A stretch of 64,000 nucleotides of DNA, taken from the NCBI GenBank assembly GCA_958298945.1, contig CATQJD010000145.1:62001-126000 (forward strand), given 5' to 3'. A model generated the notes under the pieces. That model did no database searches. It was not told the DNA's origin and was given only the letters and a program-made list of their open reading frames with translations. Below, piece by piece: positions 31,501 through 45,700 of this stretch. The translations under genes were made by a program, and so were the position numbers. Numbering within the stretch: the stretch's first letter is position 1; every line of letters starts with the position of its first letter. Source of the DNA: Atherix ibis. Taxonomy: Eukaryota; Arthropoda; Insecta; Diptera; Athericidae.

Positions 31501-32668
31501 AAACCAAAAAACCAACAAACCAACAAACCAACAAACCAACAAACCAACAAACCAACAAGCCAACAAACCAATAAACAAACAAGCTAACAAACCAACAAAC
31601 CAACAAACCAACAAACGAACAAACCAACCAACAAACAAACCAACAAACCAACAAACAAACAAACCAACAAACCAACAAACCAACAAACCAACGAACCAAC
31701 AAACCAACAAGCCAACAAACCAACGAACCAACAAACCAACAAGCCAAGAAGCCAACAAAATAACAAACCAACAACCCAACAAACCAACAAGTTAACAAAC
31801 CAGCAAACCAACAAACGAACAAACTACCAAATTAACAAGCCAACAAGCGAACAAACTAACAAGCCGACAAACCAACAAACCAACAAACAAACAAACCAGC
31901 AAACCAACAAACCAACAAACCAACAAACCAACAAACAAACAAACCAACAAACCAACAAACCAACAAACCAACAAGCCAACAAACCAACAAACCAACAAGC
32001 CAGCAAGCCAACAAACCAACAAACCAACAAACCAACAAACGAACAAATCAACAATCCAACAAACCAACAAACCAACAAATCAACAAACCAACAAACCAAA
32101 AAACCAACAAACCAACAAACCAACAAACCAACATACCAACAAACCAACAAACCAACAAACAAACAAATCAACAAACCAACAAACCAACAAACCAACAAAC
32201 GAACAAATCAACAAACCAACAAACCAACAAACTAACAAACCAACAAACCAACAAACGAACAAGTCAACAAACCAACAAACCAACAAATCAACAAACCAAC
32301 AAACCAACAAACCAACAAACGAACAAACCAACCAACAAACAAACCAACAAACCAACAGACAAACAAACCAACAAACCAACAAACCAACAAACCAACAAAC
32401 CAACAAACCAACAAACCAACAAGCCAACAAACCAACAAACCAACAAACCAACAAGCCAACAAAATTACAAACCAACAACCCAACAAATCAACAAATTAAC
32501 AAACCAGCAAACCAACAAACGAACAAACCAATAAGCCAACAAACCAACAAACCAACAAACAAACAAACCAACAAACCAACAAACCAACAAACCAACAAAT
32601 CGACAAGCCAACAAGCCAACAAACCAACAAACCAACAAACCAATAAACCAACAAACCAACAAACCAAC
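28568..32668. repeat. 4,138-bp higher-order repeat, copy 1
   Basis: It matches 32,706-36,806 at a constant offset of 4,138 bp across about 4.1 kb. The match begins at an AACAAGCCAACAAGCGAAC block (28,568 and 32,706) and ends where the sequences part after CCAATAAA (about 32,668 and 36,806), leaving 37 extra bases between the copies. Both copies carry register gains at the same places (31,102 and 31,223; 35,240 and 35,361). I saw only scattered base differences, for example T/C at 29,859/33,997, G/T at 32,003/36,141 and C/G at 28,938/33,076. This is the most similar long pair I checked. Confidence 0.9.
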
Positions 32669-32705
32669 AAACAAACAAACCAACAAACCAACAAACCAAC
32701 AAACC

Positions 32706-35700
32706 AACAAGCCAACAAGCGAACAAACCAACAAGCCGACAAACCAACAAACCAACAAACAAACAAACCAGCAAACCAACAAACCAACAAACCAACAAAC
32801 CAACAAACAAACAAACCAACAAACCAACAAACCAACAAACCAACAAGCCAACAAACCAACAAACCAACAAACCAACAAGCCAACAAGCCAACAAACCAAC
32901 AAACCAACAAACCAACAAACGAACAAATCAACAAACCAACAAACCAACAAATCAACAAACCAACAAACCAAAAAACCAACAAACCAACAAACCAAAATAC
33001 CAACAAACCAACAAACAAACAAGCCAACAAACAAACAAACCAACAAATCAACAAACAAACAAATCAACAAACCAAGAAACCAACAAACTAACAAACCAAC
33101 AAACCAACAAACGAACAAATCAACAAACCAACAAACCAACAAATCAACAAACCAACAAACCAACAAACGAACAAACCAACCAACAAACAAACCAACAAAC
33201 CAACAGACAAACAAACCAACAAACCAACAAACCAACAAACCAACAAACCAACAAACCAACAAACCAACAAGCCAACAAACCAACAAACCAACAAACCAAC
33301 AAGCCAACAAACCAACAAAATTACAAACCAACAACCCAACAAATCAACAAATTAACAAACCAGCAAACCAACAAACGAACAAACCAATAAGCCAACAAAC
33401 CAACAAACCAACAAACAAACAAACCAACAAACCAACAAACCAACAAATCGACAAGCCAACAAGCACACAAACCAACAAACCAACAAACCAATAAACCAAC
33501 AAACCAACAAACCAACAAACCAACAAACCAACAAATCAACAAACCAACAAACCAACAAACCAACAAACCAACAAACCAACAAACCAACAAGCCAACAAAC
33601 CAACAAACAAATAAACCAACAAACCAACAAACCAACAAACCAACAAGACAACAAACCAATAAACAAACAAACCAACAAACCAATAAACCAACAAACGAAC
33701 AAACCAACAAACCAACAAACCAACAAACCAATAAACCAACAAACCAACAAACCAACAAACCAACAAGCCAACAAGCCAACAAACCAACAAACCAACAAAC
33801 CAACAAACGAACAAATCAACAAACCAATAAACCAACAAACCAACAAACCAACAAACCAACAAACCAACAAACCAAAAAACCAACAAACCAACAAACCAAC
33901 AAACCAACAAACCAACAAACCAACAAGCCAACAAACCAATAAGCAAACAAGCTAACAAACCAACAAACCAACAAACCAACAAACGAACAAACCAACCAAC
34001 AAACAAACCAACAAACCAACAAACAAACAAACCAACAAACCAACAAACCAACGAACCAACAAACCAACAAGCCAACAAACCAACAAACCAACAAACCAAC
34101 AAGCCAACAAGCCAACAAAATAACAAACCAACAACCCAACAAACCAACAAATTAACAAACCAGCAAACCAACAAACGAACAAACTACCAAATTAACAAGC
34201 CAACAAACCAACAAACCAACAAACCAACAAACCAACAAACCAACAAGCCAACAAACCAATAAACAAACAAGCCAACAAACCAACAAACCAACAAACCAAC
34301 AAACGAACAAACCAACCAACAAACAAACCAACAAACCAAAAAACAAACAAACCAACAAACCAACAAGCCAACAAACCAACAAACCAACAAAACAACAAGC
34401 CAACAAGCCAACAAAATAACAAACCAACAACCCAACAAACCAACAAATTAACAAATCAGCAAACCAACAAACGAACAAACTAACAAACCAACAAGCCAAC
34501 AAGCTAACAAACCAACATACCAACAAACCAACAAACCAACAAACCAACAAACCAACAAACGAACAAGTCAACAAACCAACAAACCAACAAATCAACAAAC
34601 CAACAAACCAACAAACCAACCAACAAACCAACCAACAAACCAACAGACAAACAAACCAACAAACCAACAAACCAACAAACCAACAAACCAACAAACCAAC
34701 AAACCAACAAGCCAACAAACCAACAAACCAACAAACCAACAAGCCAACAAGCCAACAAAATTACAAACCAACAACCCAACAAATCAACAAATTAACAAAC
34801 CAGCAAACCAACAAACGAACAAACCAATAAGCCAACAAACCAACAAACCAACAAACAAACAAACCAACAAACCAACAAACCAACAAACCAACAAATCAAC
34901 AAGCCAACAAACCAACAAACCAACAAACCAACAAACCAATAAACCAACAAACCAACAAACCAACAAACCAACAAACAAACAAACAAACAAACCAACAAGC
35001 CAACAAACCAACAAACCAACCAGCCAACAAGCCAAAAAACTAACAAACCAACAAACCAAAAAACGAACAAACCAACAAACCAACAAACGAACAAACCACA
35101 AAACCAACAAACCAACAAACCAACAAGACAACAAACCAATAAACAAACAAACCAACAAACCAACAAACCAACAAACGAACAAACCAACAAACCAACAAAC
35201 CAACAAACCAACAAACCAACAAGCCAACAAACCAACAAACCAACAAAGCCAACAAGCCAACAAACCAACAAACCAACAAACCAACAAACCAACAAACCAA
35301 CAAACGAACAAATCAACAAACCAACCAACCAACAAACCAACAAACCAACAAACCAACAAACCAAAAAAACCAACAAACCAACAAACCAACAAACCAACAA
35401 ACCAACAAACCAACAAACCAACAAGCCAACAAACCAATAAACAAACAAGCTAACAAACCAACAAACCAACAAACCAACAAACGAACAAACCAACCAACAA
35501 ACAAACCAACAAACCAACAAACAAACAAACCAATAAACCAACAAACCAACAAACCAACGAACCAACAAACCAACAAACCAACAAACCAACAAACAAACAA
35601 ACCAACAAACCAACAAACCAACAAACCAACAAACCAACAAACCAAAAAACCAACAAACCAACAAACCAACAAACCAACAAACCAACAAACCAACAAGCCA

Positions 35701-36806
35701 ACAAACCAATAAACAAACAAGCTAACAAACCAACAAACCAACAAACCAACAAACGAACAAACCAACCAACAAACAAACCAACAAACCAACAAACAAACAA
35801 ACCAACAAACCAACAAACCAACAAACCAACGAACCAACAAACCAACAAGCCAACAAACCAACGAACCAACAAACCAACAAGCCAAGAAGCCAACAAAATA
35901 ACAAACCAACAACCCAACAAACCAACAAGTTAACAAACCAGCAAACCAACAAACGAACAAACTACCAAATTAACAAGCCAACAAGCGAACAAACTAACAA
36001 GCCGACAAACCAACAAACCAACAAACAAACAAACCAGCAAACCAACAAACCAACAAACCAACAAACCAACAAACAAACAAACCAACAAACCAACAAACCA
36101 ACAAACCAACAAGCCAACAAACCAACAAACCAACAAGCCATCAAGCCAACAAACCAACAAACCAACAAACCAACAAACGAACAAATCAACAATCCAACAA
36201 ACCAACAAACCAACAAATCAACAAACCAACAAACCAAAAAACCAACAAACCAACAAACCAACAAACCAACATACCAACAAACCAACAAACCAACAAACAA
36301 ACAAATCAACAAACCAACAAACCAACAAACCAACAAACGAACAAATCAACAAACCAACAAACCAACAAACTAACAAACCAACAAACCAACAAACGAACAA
36401 GTCAACAAACCAACAAACCAACAAATCAACAAACCAACAAACCAACAAACCAACAAACGAACAAACCAACCAACAAACAAACCAACAAACCAACAGACAA
36501 ACAAACCAACAAACCAACAAACCAACAAACCAACAAACCAACAAACCAACAAACCAACAAGCCAACAAACCAACAAACCAACAAACCAACAAGCCAACAA
36601 AATTACAAACCAACAACCCAACAAATCAACAAATTAACAAACCAGCAAACCAACAAACGAACAAACCAATAAGCCAACAAACCAACAAACCAACAAACAA
36701 ACAAACCAACAAACCAACAAACCAACAAACCAACAAATCGACAAGCCAACAAGCCAACAAACCAACAAACCAACAAACCAATAAACCAACAAACCAACAA
36801 ACCAAC
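32706..36806. repeat. 4,138-bp higher-order repeat, copy 2
   Basis: The right copy of the 4,138-bp pair. It overlaps the start of the later 5,587-bp duplication (from about 34.5 kb), so the 4,138-bp event or its products were then partly re-duplicated. Right of 36,806 the sequence gains CAGACAAA and a run of CAAACAAA units that copy 1 lacks. Confidence 0.9.
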
Positions 36807-39800
36807 AAACCAACAAACAGACAAACAAACAAACAAACAAACCAACAAGCCAACAAACCAACAAACCAACCAGCCAACAAGCCAAAAAACTAACAAACCA
36901 ACAAACCAAAAAACGAACAAACCAACAAACCAACAAACGAACAAACCAAAAAACCAACAAACCAACAAACCAACAAGACAACAAACCAATAAACAAACAA
37001 ACCAACAAACCAACAAACCAACAAACGAACAAACCAACAAACCAACAAACCAACAAACCAACAAACCAACAAGCCAACAAACCAACAAACCAACAAGCCA
37101 ACAAGCCAACAAACCAACAAACCAACAAACCAACAAACGAACAAATCAACAAACCAACCAACCAACAAACCAACAAACCAACAAACCAACAAACCAAAAA
37201 AACCAACAAACCAACAAACCAACAAACCAACAAACCAACAAACCAACAAACCAACAAACCAACAAACCAACAAGCCAACAAACCAATAAACAAACAAGCT
37301 AACAAACCGACAAACCAACAAACCAACAAACGAACAAACCAACCAACAACAAACCAACAAACCAACAAACAAACAAACCAACAAACCAACAAACCAACAA
37401 ACCAACGAACCAACAAACCAACAAACCAACAAACCAACAAACCAACAAACCAACAAACCAACAAACGAACAAATCAACAAACCAACAAACCAACAAACCA
37501 ACAAACCAACAAACCAACAAACAAAAAAAACCAACAAACCAACAAACCAACAAACCAACAAACCAACAAACCAACAAACCAACAAGCCAACAAACCAATA
37601 AACAAACAAGCTAACAAACCAACAAACCAACAAACCAACAAACAAACAAACCAACCAACAAACAAACCAACAAACCAACAAACAAACAAACCAACAAACC
37701 AACAAACCAACAAACCAACAAACCAACGAACCAACAAACCAACAAGCCTACAAACCAACGAACCAACAAACCAACAAGCCAAGAAGCCAACAAAATAACA
37801 AACCAACAACCCAACAAACCAACAAATTAACAAACCAGCAAACCAACAAACAAACAAACTACCAAATTAACAAGCCAACAAGCGAACAAACCAACAAGCC
37901 GACAAACCAACAAACCAACAAACAAACAAACCAGCAAACCAACAAACCAACAAACCAACAAACCAACAAACCAACAAACAAACAAACCAACAAACCAACA
38001 AACCAACAAACCAACAAGCCAACAAACCAACAAACCAACAAGCCAACAAGCCAACAAACAAACAAACCAACAAACCAACAAACCAACAAACCAACAAATC
38101 AACAAACCAACAAACCAACAAATCAACAAACCAACAAACCAACAAACCAACATACCAACAAACGAACAAATCAACAAACCAACAAACCAACAAACTAACA
38201 AACCAACAAACCAACAAACGAACAAGTCAACAAACCAACAAACCAACAAATCAACAAACCAACAAACCAACAAACGAACAAACCAACCAACAAACAAACC
38301 AATAAACCAACAGACAAACAAACCAACAAACCAACAAACCAACAAACCAACAAACCAACAAACCAACAAGCCAACAAACCAACAAACCAACAAACCAACA
38401 AACCAACGAACCAACAAACCAACAAGCCAACAAACCAACGAACCAACAAACCAACAAGCCAAGAAGCCAACAAAATAACAAACCAACAACCCAACAAACC
38501 AACAAGTTAACAAACCAGCAAACCAACAAACGAACAAACTACCAAATTAACAAGCCAACAAGCGAACAAACCAACAAGCCGACAAACCAACAAACCAACA
38601 AACAAACAAACCAGCAAACCAACAAACCAACAAACCAACAAACCAACAAACAAACAAACCAACAAACCAACAAACCAACAAACCAACAAGCCAACAAACC
38701 AACAAACCAACAAGCCAGCAAGCCAACAAACCAACAAACCAACAAACCAACAAACGAACAAATCAACAAACCAACAAACCAACAAATCAACAAACCAACA
38801 AACCAAAAAACCAACAAACCAACAAACCAACAAACCAACATACCAACAAACCAACAAACCAACAAACAAACAAATCAACAAACCAACAAACCAACAAACC
38901 AACAAACGAACAAATCAACAAACCAACAAACCAACAAACTAACAAACCAACAAACCAACAAACGAACAAGTCAACAAACCAACAAACCAACAAATCAACA
39001 AACCAACAAACCAACAAACGAACAAACCAACCAACAAACAAACCAACAAACCAACAGACAAACAAACCAACAAACCAACAAACCAACAAACCAACAAACC
39101 AACAAACCAACAAACCAACAAGCCAACAAACCAACAAACCAACAAACCAACAAGCCAACAAAATTACAAACCAACAACCCAACAAATCAACAAATTAACA
39201 AACCAGCAAACCAACAAACGAACAAACCAATAAGCCAACAAACCAACAAACCAACAAACAAACAAACCAACAAACCAACAAACCAACAAACCAACAAATC
39301 GACAAGCCAACAAGCCAACAAACCAACAAACCAACAAACCAATAAACCAACAAACCAACAAACCAACAAACCAACAAACAGACAAACAAACAAACAAACA
39401 AACCAACAAGCCAACAAACCAACAAACCAACCAGCCAACAAGCCAAAAAACTAACAAACCAACAAACCAAAAAACGAACAAACCAACAAACCAACAAACG
39501 AACAAACCAAAAAACCAACAAACCAACAAACCAACAAGACAACAAACCAATAAACAAACAAACCAACAAACCAACAAACCAACAAACGAACAAACCAACA
39601 AACCAACAAACCAACAAACCAACAAACCAACAAGCCAACAAACCAACAAACCAACAAGCCAACAAGCCAACAAACCAACAAACCAACAAACCAACAAACG
39701 AACAAATCAACAAACCAACCAACCAACAAACCAACAAACCAACAAACCAACAAACCAAAAAAACCAACAAACCAACAAACCAACAAACCAACAAACCAAC

Positions 39801-40111
39801 AAACCAACAAACCAACAAACCAACAAACCAACAAGCCAACAAACCAATAAACAAACAAGCTAACAAACCGACAAACCAACAAACCAACAAACGAACAAAC
39901 CAACCAACAACAAACCAACAAACCAACAAACAAACAAACCAACAAACCAACAAACCAACAAACCAACGAACCAACAAACCAACAAACCAACAAACCAACA
40001 AACCAACAAACCAACAAACCAACAAACGAACAAATCAACAAACCAACAAACCAACAAACCAACAAACCAACAAACCAACAAACCAAAAAACCAACAAACC
40101 AACAAACCAAC
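34525..40111. repeat. 5,587-bp higher-order repeat, copy 1
   Basis: It matches the sequence to the right at an offset of 5,587 bp at the left end (for example the ACAGACAAAC marker at 34,643 and 40,230), changing to 5,579 and then 5,571 bp towards the right as single octamers are lost from copy 2. Register slips repeat at the same relative places: 35,240, 35,361, 37,194, 37,347, 37,522 and 39,755 here, against 40,827, 40,948, 42,773, 42,926, 43,101 and 45,326. It contains an internal 2.56-2.58 kb doublet. Confidence 0.88.
35800..40110. repeat. Nested 2.56-2.58 kb doublet inside the 5,587-bp repeat
   Basis: Within copy 1 of the 5.6-kb repeat, sequence near 35.9-37.5 kb recurs near 38.5-40.0 kb. 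The offset starts at 2,577 bp and falls to 2,569 and 2,561 bp, again in octamer steps. The register slips at 37,194 (+1) and 37,347 (-1) recur at 39,755 and 39,908, exactly 2,561 bp later. The +1 slip at 37,522 is absent from the second member. The same doublet is present inside the 40.1-45.7 kb copy. Confidence 0.8.
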
Positions 40112-43100
40112 AAACCAACAAACCAACAAACCAACAAACCAACAAACGAACAAGTCAACAAACCAACAAACCAACAAATCAACAAACCAACAAACCAACA
40201 AACCAACCAACAAACCAACCAACAAACCAACAGACAAACAAACCAACAAACCAACAAACCAACAAACCAACAAACCAACAAACCAACAAACCAACAAGCC
40301 AACAAACCAACAAACCAACAAACCAACAAGCCAACAAGCCAACAAAATTACAAACCAACAACCCAACAAATCAACAAATTAACAAACCAGCAAACCAACA
40401 AACGAACAAACCAATAAGCCAACAAACCAACAAACCAACAAACAAACAAACCAACAAACCAACAAACCAACAAACCAACAAATCAACAAGCCAACAAACC
40501 AACAAACCAACAAACCAACAAACCAATAAACCAACAAACCAACAAACCAACAAACCAACAAACAAACAAACAAACAAACCAACAAGCCAACAAACCAACA
40601 AACCAACCAGCCAACAAGCCAAAAAACTAACAAACCAACAAACCAAAAAACGAACAAACCAACAAACCAACAAACGAACAAACCACAAAACCAACAAACC
40701 AACAAACCAACAAGACAACAAACCAATAAACAAACAAACCAACAAACCAACAAACCAACAAACGAACAAACCAACAAACCAACAAACCAACAAACCAACA
40801 AACCAACAAGCCAACAAACCAACAAACCAACAAAGCCAACAAGCCAACAAACCAACAAACCAACAAACCAACAAACCAACAAACCAACAAACGAACAAAT
40901 CAACAAACCAACCAACCAACAAACCAACAAACCAACAAACCAACAAACCAAAAAAACCAACAAACCAACAAACCAACAAACCAACAAACCAACAAACCAA
41001 CAAACCAACAAGCCAACAAACCAATAAACAAACAAGCTAACAAACCAACAAACCAACAAACCAACAAACGAACAAACCAACCAACAAACAAACCAACAAA
41101 CCAACAAACAAACAAACCAATAAACCAACAAACCAACAAACCAACGAACCAACAAACCAACAAACCAACAAACCAACAAACAAACAAACCAACAAACCAA
41201 CAAACCAACAAACCAACAAACCAAAAAACCAACAAACCAACAAACCAACAAACCAACAAACCAACAAACCAACAAGCCAACAAACCAATAAACAAACAAG
41301 CTAACAAACCAACAAACCAACAAACCAACAAACGAACAAACCAACCAACAAACAAACCAACAAACCAACAAACAAACAAACCAACAAACCAACAAACCAA
41401 CAAACCAACGAACCAACAAACCAACAAGCCAACAAACCAACGAACCAACAAACCAACAAGCCAAGAAGCCAACAAAATAACAAACCAACAACCCAACAAA
41501 CCAACAAGTTAACAAACCAGCAAACCAACAAACGAACAAACTACCAAATTAACAAGCCAACAAGCGAACAAACTAACAAGCCGACAAACCAACAAACCAA
41601 CAAACAAACAAACCAGCAAACCAACAAACCAACAAACCAACAAACCAACAAACAAACAAACCAACAAACCAACAAACCAACAAACCAACAAGCCAACAAA
41701 CCAACAAACCAACAAGCCAGCAAGCCAACAAACCAACAAACCAACAAACCAACAAACGAACAAATCAACAATCCAACAAACCAACAAACCAACAAATCAA
41801 CAAACCAACAAACCAAAAAACCAACAAACCAACAAACCAACAAACCAACATACCAACAAACCAACAAACCAACAAACAAACAAATCAACAAACCAACAAA
41901 CCAACAAACCAACAAACGAACAAATCAACAAACCAACAAACCAACAAACTAACAAACCAACAAACCAACAAACGAACAAGTCAACAAACCAACAAACCAA
42001 CAAATCAACAAACCAACAAACCAACAAACCAACAAACGAACAAACCAACCAACAAACAAACCAACAAACCAACAGACAAACAAACCAACAAACCAACAAA
42101 CCAACAAACCAACAAACCAACAAACCAACAAACCAACAAGCCAACAAACCAACAAACCAACAAACCAACAAGCCAACAAAATTACAAACCAACAACCCAA
42201 CAAATCAACAAATTAACAAACCAGCAAACCAACAAACGAACAAACCAATAAGCCAACAAACCAACAAACCAACAAACAAACAAACCAACAAACCAACAAA
42301 CCAACAAACCAACAAATCGACAAGCCAACAAGCCAACAAACCAACAAACCAACAAACCAATAAACCAACAAACCAACAAACCAACAAACCAACAAACAGA
42401 CAAACAAACAAACAAACAAACCAACAAGCCAACAAACCAACAAACCAACCAGCCAACAAGCCAAAAAACTAACAAACCAACAAACCAAAAAACGAACAAA
42501 CCAACAAACCAACAAACGAACAAACCAAAAAACCAACAAACCAACAAACCAACAAGACAACAAACCAATAAACAAACAAACCAACAAACCAACAAACCAA
42601 CAAACGAACAAACCAACAAACCAACAAACCAACAAACCAACAAACCAACAAGCCAACAAACCAACAAACCAACAAGCCAACAAGCCAACAAACCAACAAA
42701 CCAACAAACCAACAAACGAACAAATCAACAAACCAACCAACCAACAAACCAACAAACCAACAAACCAACAAACCAAAAAAACCAACAAACCAACAAACCA
42801 ACAAACCAACAAACCAACAAACCAACAAACCAACAAACCAACAAACCAACAAGCCAACAAACCAATAAACAAACAAGCTAACAAACCGACAAACCAACAA
42901 ACCAACAAACGAACAAACCAACCAACAACAAACCAACAAACCAACAAACAAACAAACCAACAAACCAACAAACCAACAAACCAACGAACCAACAAACCAA
43001 CAAACCAACAAACCAACAAACCAACAAACCAACAAACCAACAAACGAACAAATCAACAAACCAACAAACCAACAAACCAACAAACCAACAAACCAACAAA

Positions 43101-45700
43101 CAAAAAAAACCAACAAACCAACAAACCAACAAACCAACAAACCAACAAACCAACAAGCCAACAAACCAATAAACAAACAAGCTAACAAACCAACAAACCA
43201 ACAAACCAACAAACAAACAAACCAACCAACAAACAAACCAACAAACCAACAAACAAACAAACCAACAAACCAACAAACCAACAAACCAACAAACCAACGA
43301 ACCAACAAACCAACAAGCCTACAAACCAACGAACCAACAAACCAACAAGCCAAGAAGCCAACAAAATAACAAACCAACAACCCAACAAACCAACAAATTA
43401 ACAAACCAGCAAACCAACAAACAAACAAACTACCAAATTAACAAGCCAACAAGCGAACAAACCAACAAGCCGACAAACCAACAAACCAACAAACAAACAA
43501 ACCAGCAAACCAACAAACCAACAAACCAACAAACCAACAAACCAACAAACAAACAAACCAACAAACCAACAAACCAACAAACCAACAAGCCAACAAACCA
43601 ACAAACCAACAAGCCAACAAGCCAACAAACAAACAAACCAACAAACCAACAAACCAACAAACCAACAAATCAACAAACCAACAAACCAACAAATCAACAA
43701 ACCAACAAACCAACAAACCAACATACCAACAAACGAACAAATCAACAAACCAACAAACCAACAAACTAACAAACCAACAAACCAACAAACGAACAAGTCA
43801 ACAAACCAACAAACCAACAAATCAACAAATCAACAAACCAACAAACGAACAAACCAACCAACAAACAAACCAACAAACCAACAGACAAACAAACCAACAA
43901 ACCAACAAACCAACAAACCAACAAACCAACAAACCAACAAGCCAACAAACCAACAAACCAACAAACCAACAAACCAACGAACCAACAAACCAACAAGCCA
44001 ACAAACCAACGAACCAACAAACCAACAAGCCAAGAAGCCAACAAAATAACAAACCAACAACCCAACAAACCAACAAGTTAACAAACCAGCAAACCAACAA
44101 ACGAACAAACTACCAAATTAACAAGCCAACAAGCGAACAAACCAACAAGCCGACAAACCAACAAACCAACAAACAAACAAACCAGCAAACCAACAAACCA
44201 ACAAACCAACAAACCAACAAACAAACAAACCAACAAACCAACAAACCAACAAACCAACAAGCCAACAAACCAACAAACCAACAAGCCAGCAAGCCAACAA
44301 ACCAACAAACCAACAAACCAACAAACGAACAAATCAACAAACCAACAAACCAACAAATCAACAAACCAACAAACCAAAAAACCAACAAACCAACAAACCA
44401 ACAAACCAACATACCAACAAACCAACAAACCAACAAACAAACAAATCAACAAACCAACAAACCAACAAACCAACAAACGAACAAATCAACAAACCAACAA
44501 ACCAACAAACTAACAAACCAACAAACCAACAAACGAACAAGTCAACAAACCAACAAACCAACAAATCAACAAACCAACAAACCAACAAACGAACAAACCA
44601 ACCAACAAACAAACCAACAAACCAACAGACAAACAAACCAACAAACCAACAAACCAACAAACCAACAAACCAACAAACCAACAAACCAACAAGCCAACAA
44701 ACCAACAAACCAACAAACCAACAAGCCAACAAAATTACAAACCAACAACCCAACAAATCAACAAATTAACAAACCAGCAAACCAACAAACGAACAAACCA
44801 ATAAGCCAACAAACCAACAAACCAACAAACAAACAAACCAACAAACCAACAAACCAACAAACCAACAAATCGACAAGCCAACAAGCCAACAAACCAACAA
44901 ACCAACAAACCAATAAACCAACAAACCAACAAACCAACAAACCAACAAACAGACAAACAAACAAACAAACAAACCAACAAGCCAACAAACCAACAAACCA
45001 ACCAGCCAACAAGCCAAAAAACTAACAAACCAACAAACCAAAAAACGAACAAACCAACAAACCAACAAACGAACAAACCAAAAAACCAACAAACCAACAA
45101 TCCAACAAGACAACAAACCAATAAACAAACAAACCAACAAACCAACAAACCAACAAACGAACAAACCAACAAACCAACAAACCAACAAACCAACAAACCA
45201 ACAAGCCAACAAACCAACAAACCAACAAGCCAACAAGCCAACAAACCAACAAACCAACAAACCAACAAACGAACAAATCAACAAACCAACCAACCAACAA
45301 ACCAACAAACCAACAAACCAACAAACCAAAAAAACCAACAAACCAACAAACCAACAAACCAACAAACCAACAAACCAACAAACCAACAAACCAACAAACC
45401 AACAAGCCAACAAACCAATAAACAAACAAGCTAACAAACCGACAAACCAACAAACCAACAAACGAACAAACCAACCAACAACAAACCAACAAACCAACAA
45501 ACAAACAAACCAACAAACCAACAAACCAACAAACCAACGAACCAACAAACCAACAAACCAACAAACCAACAAACCAACAAACCAACAAACCAACAAACGA
45601 ACAAATCAACAAACCAACAAACCAACAAACCAACAAACCAACAAACCAACAAACCAAAAAACCAACAAACCAACAAACCAACAAACCAACAAACCAACAA
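40112..45700. repeat. 5,587-bp higher-order repeat, copy 2
   Basis: The right copy of the 5.6-kb tandem duplication, shorter by two octamers. It carries the same ordered slips and rare variants as copy 1, including the internal 2.55-2.56 kb doublet. The match ends near 45,700, where copy 1 has CGAACAAG-TCAACAAA and this copy has CCAACAAG-CCAACAAA-CCAATAAA. Confidence 0.88.
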
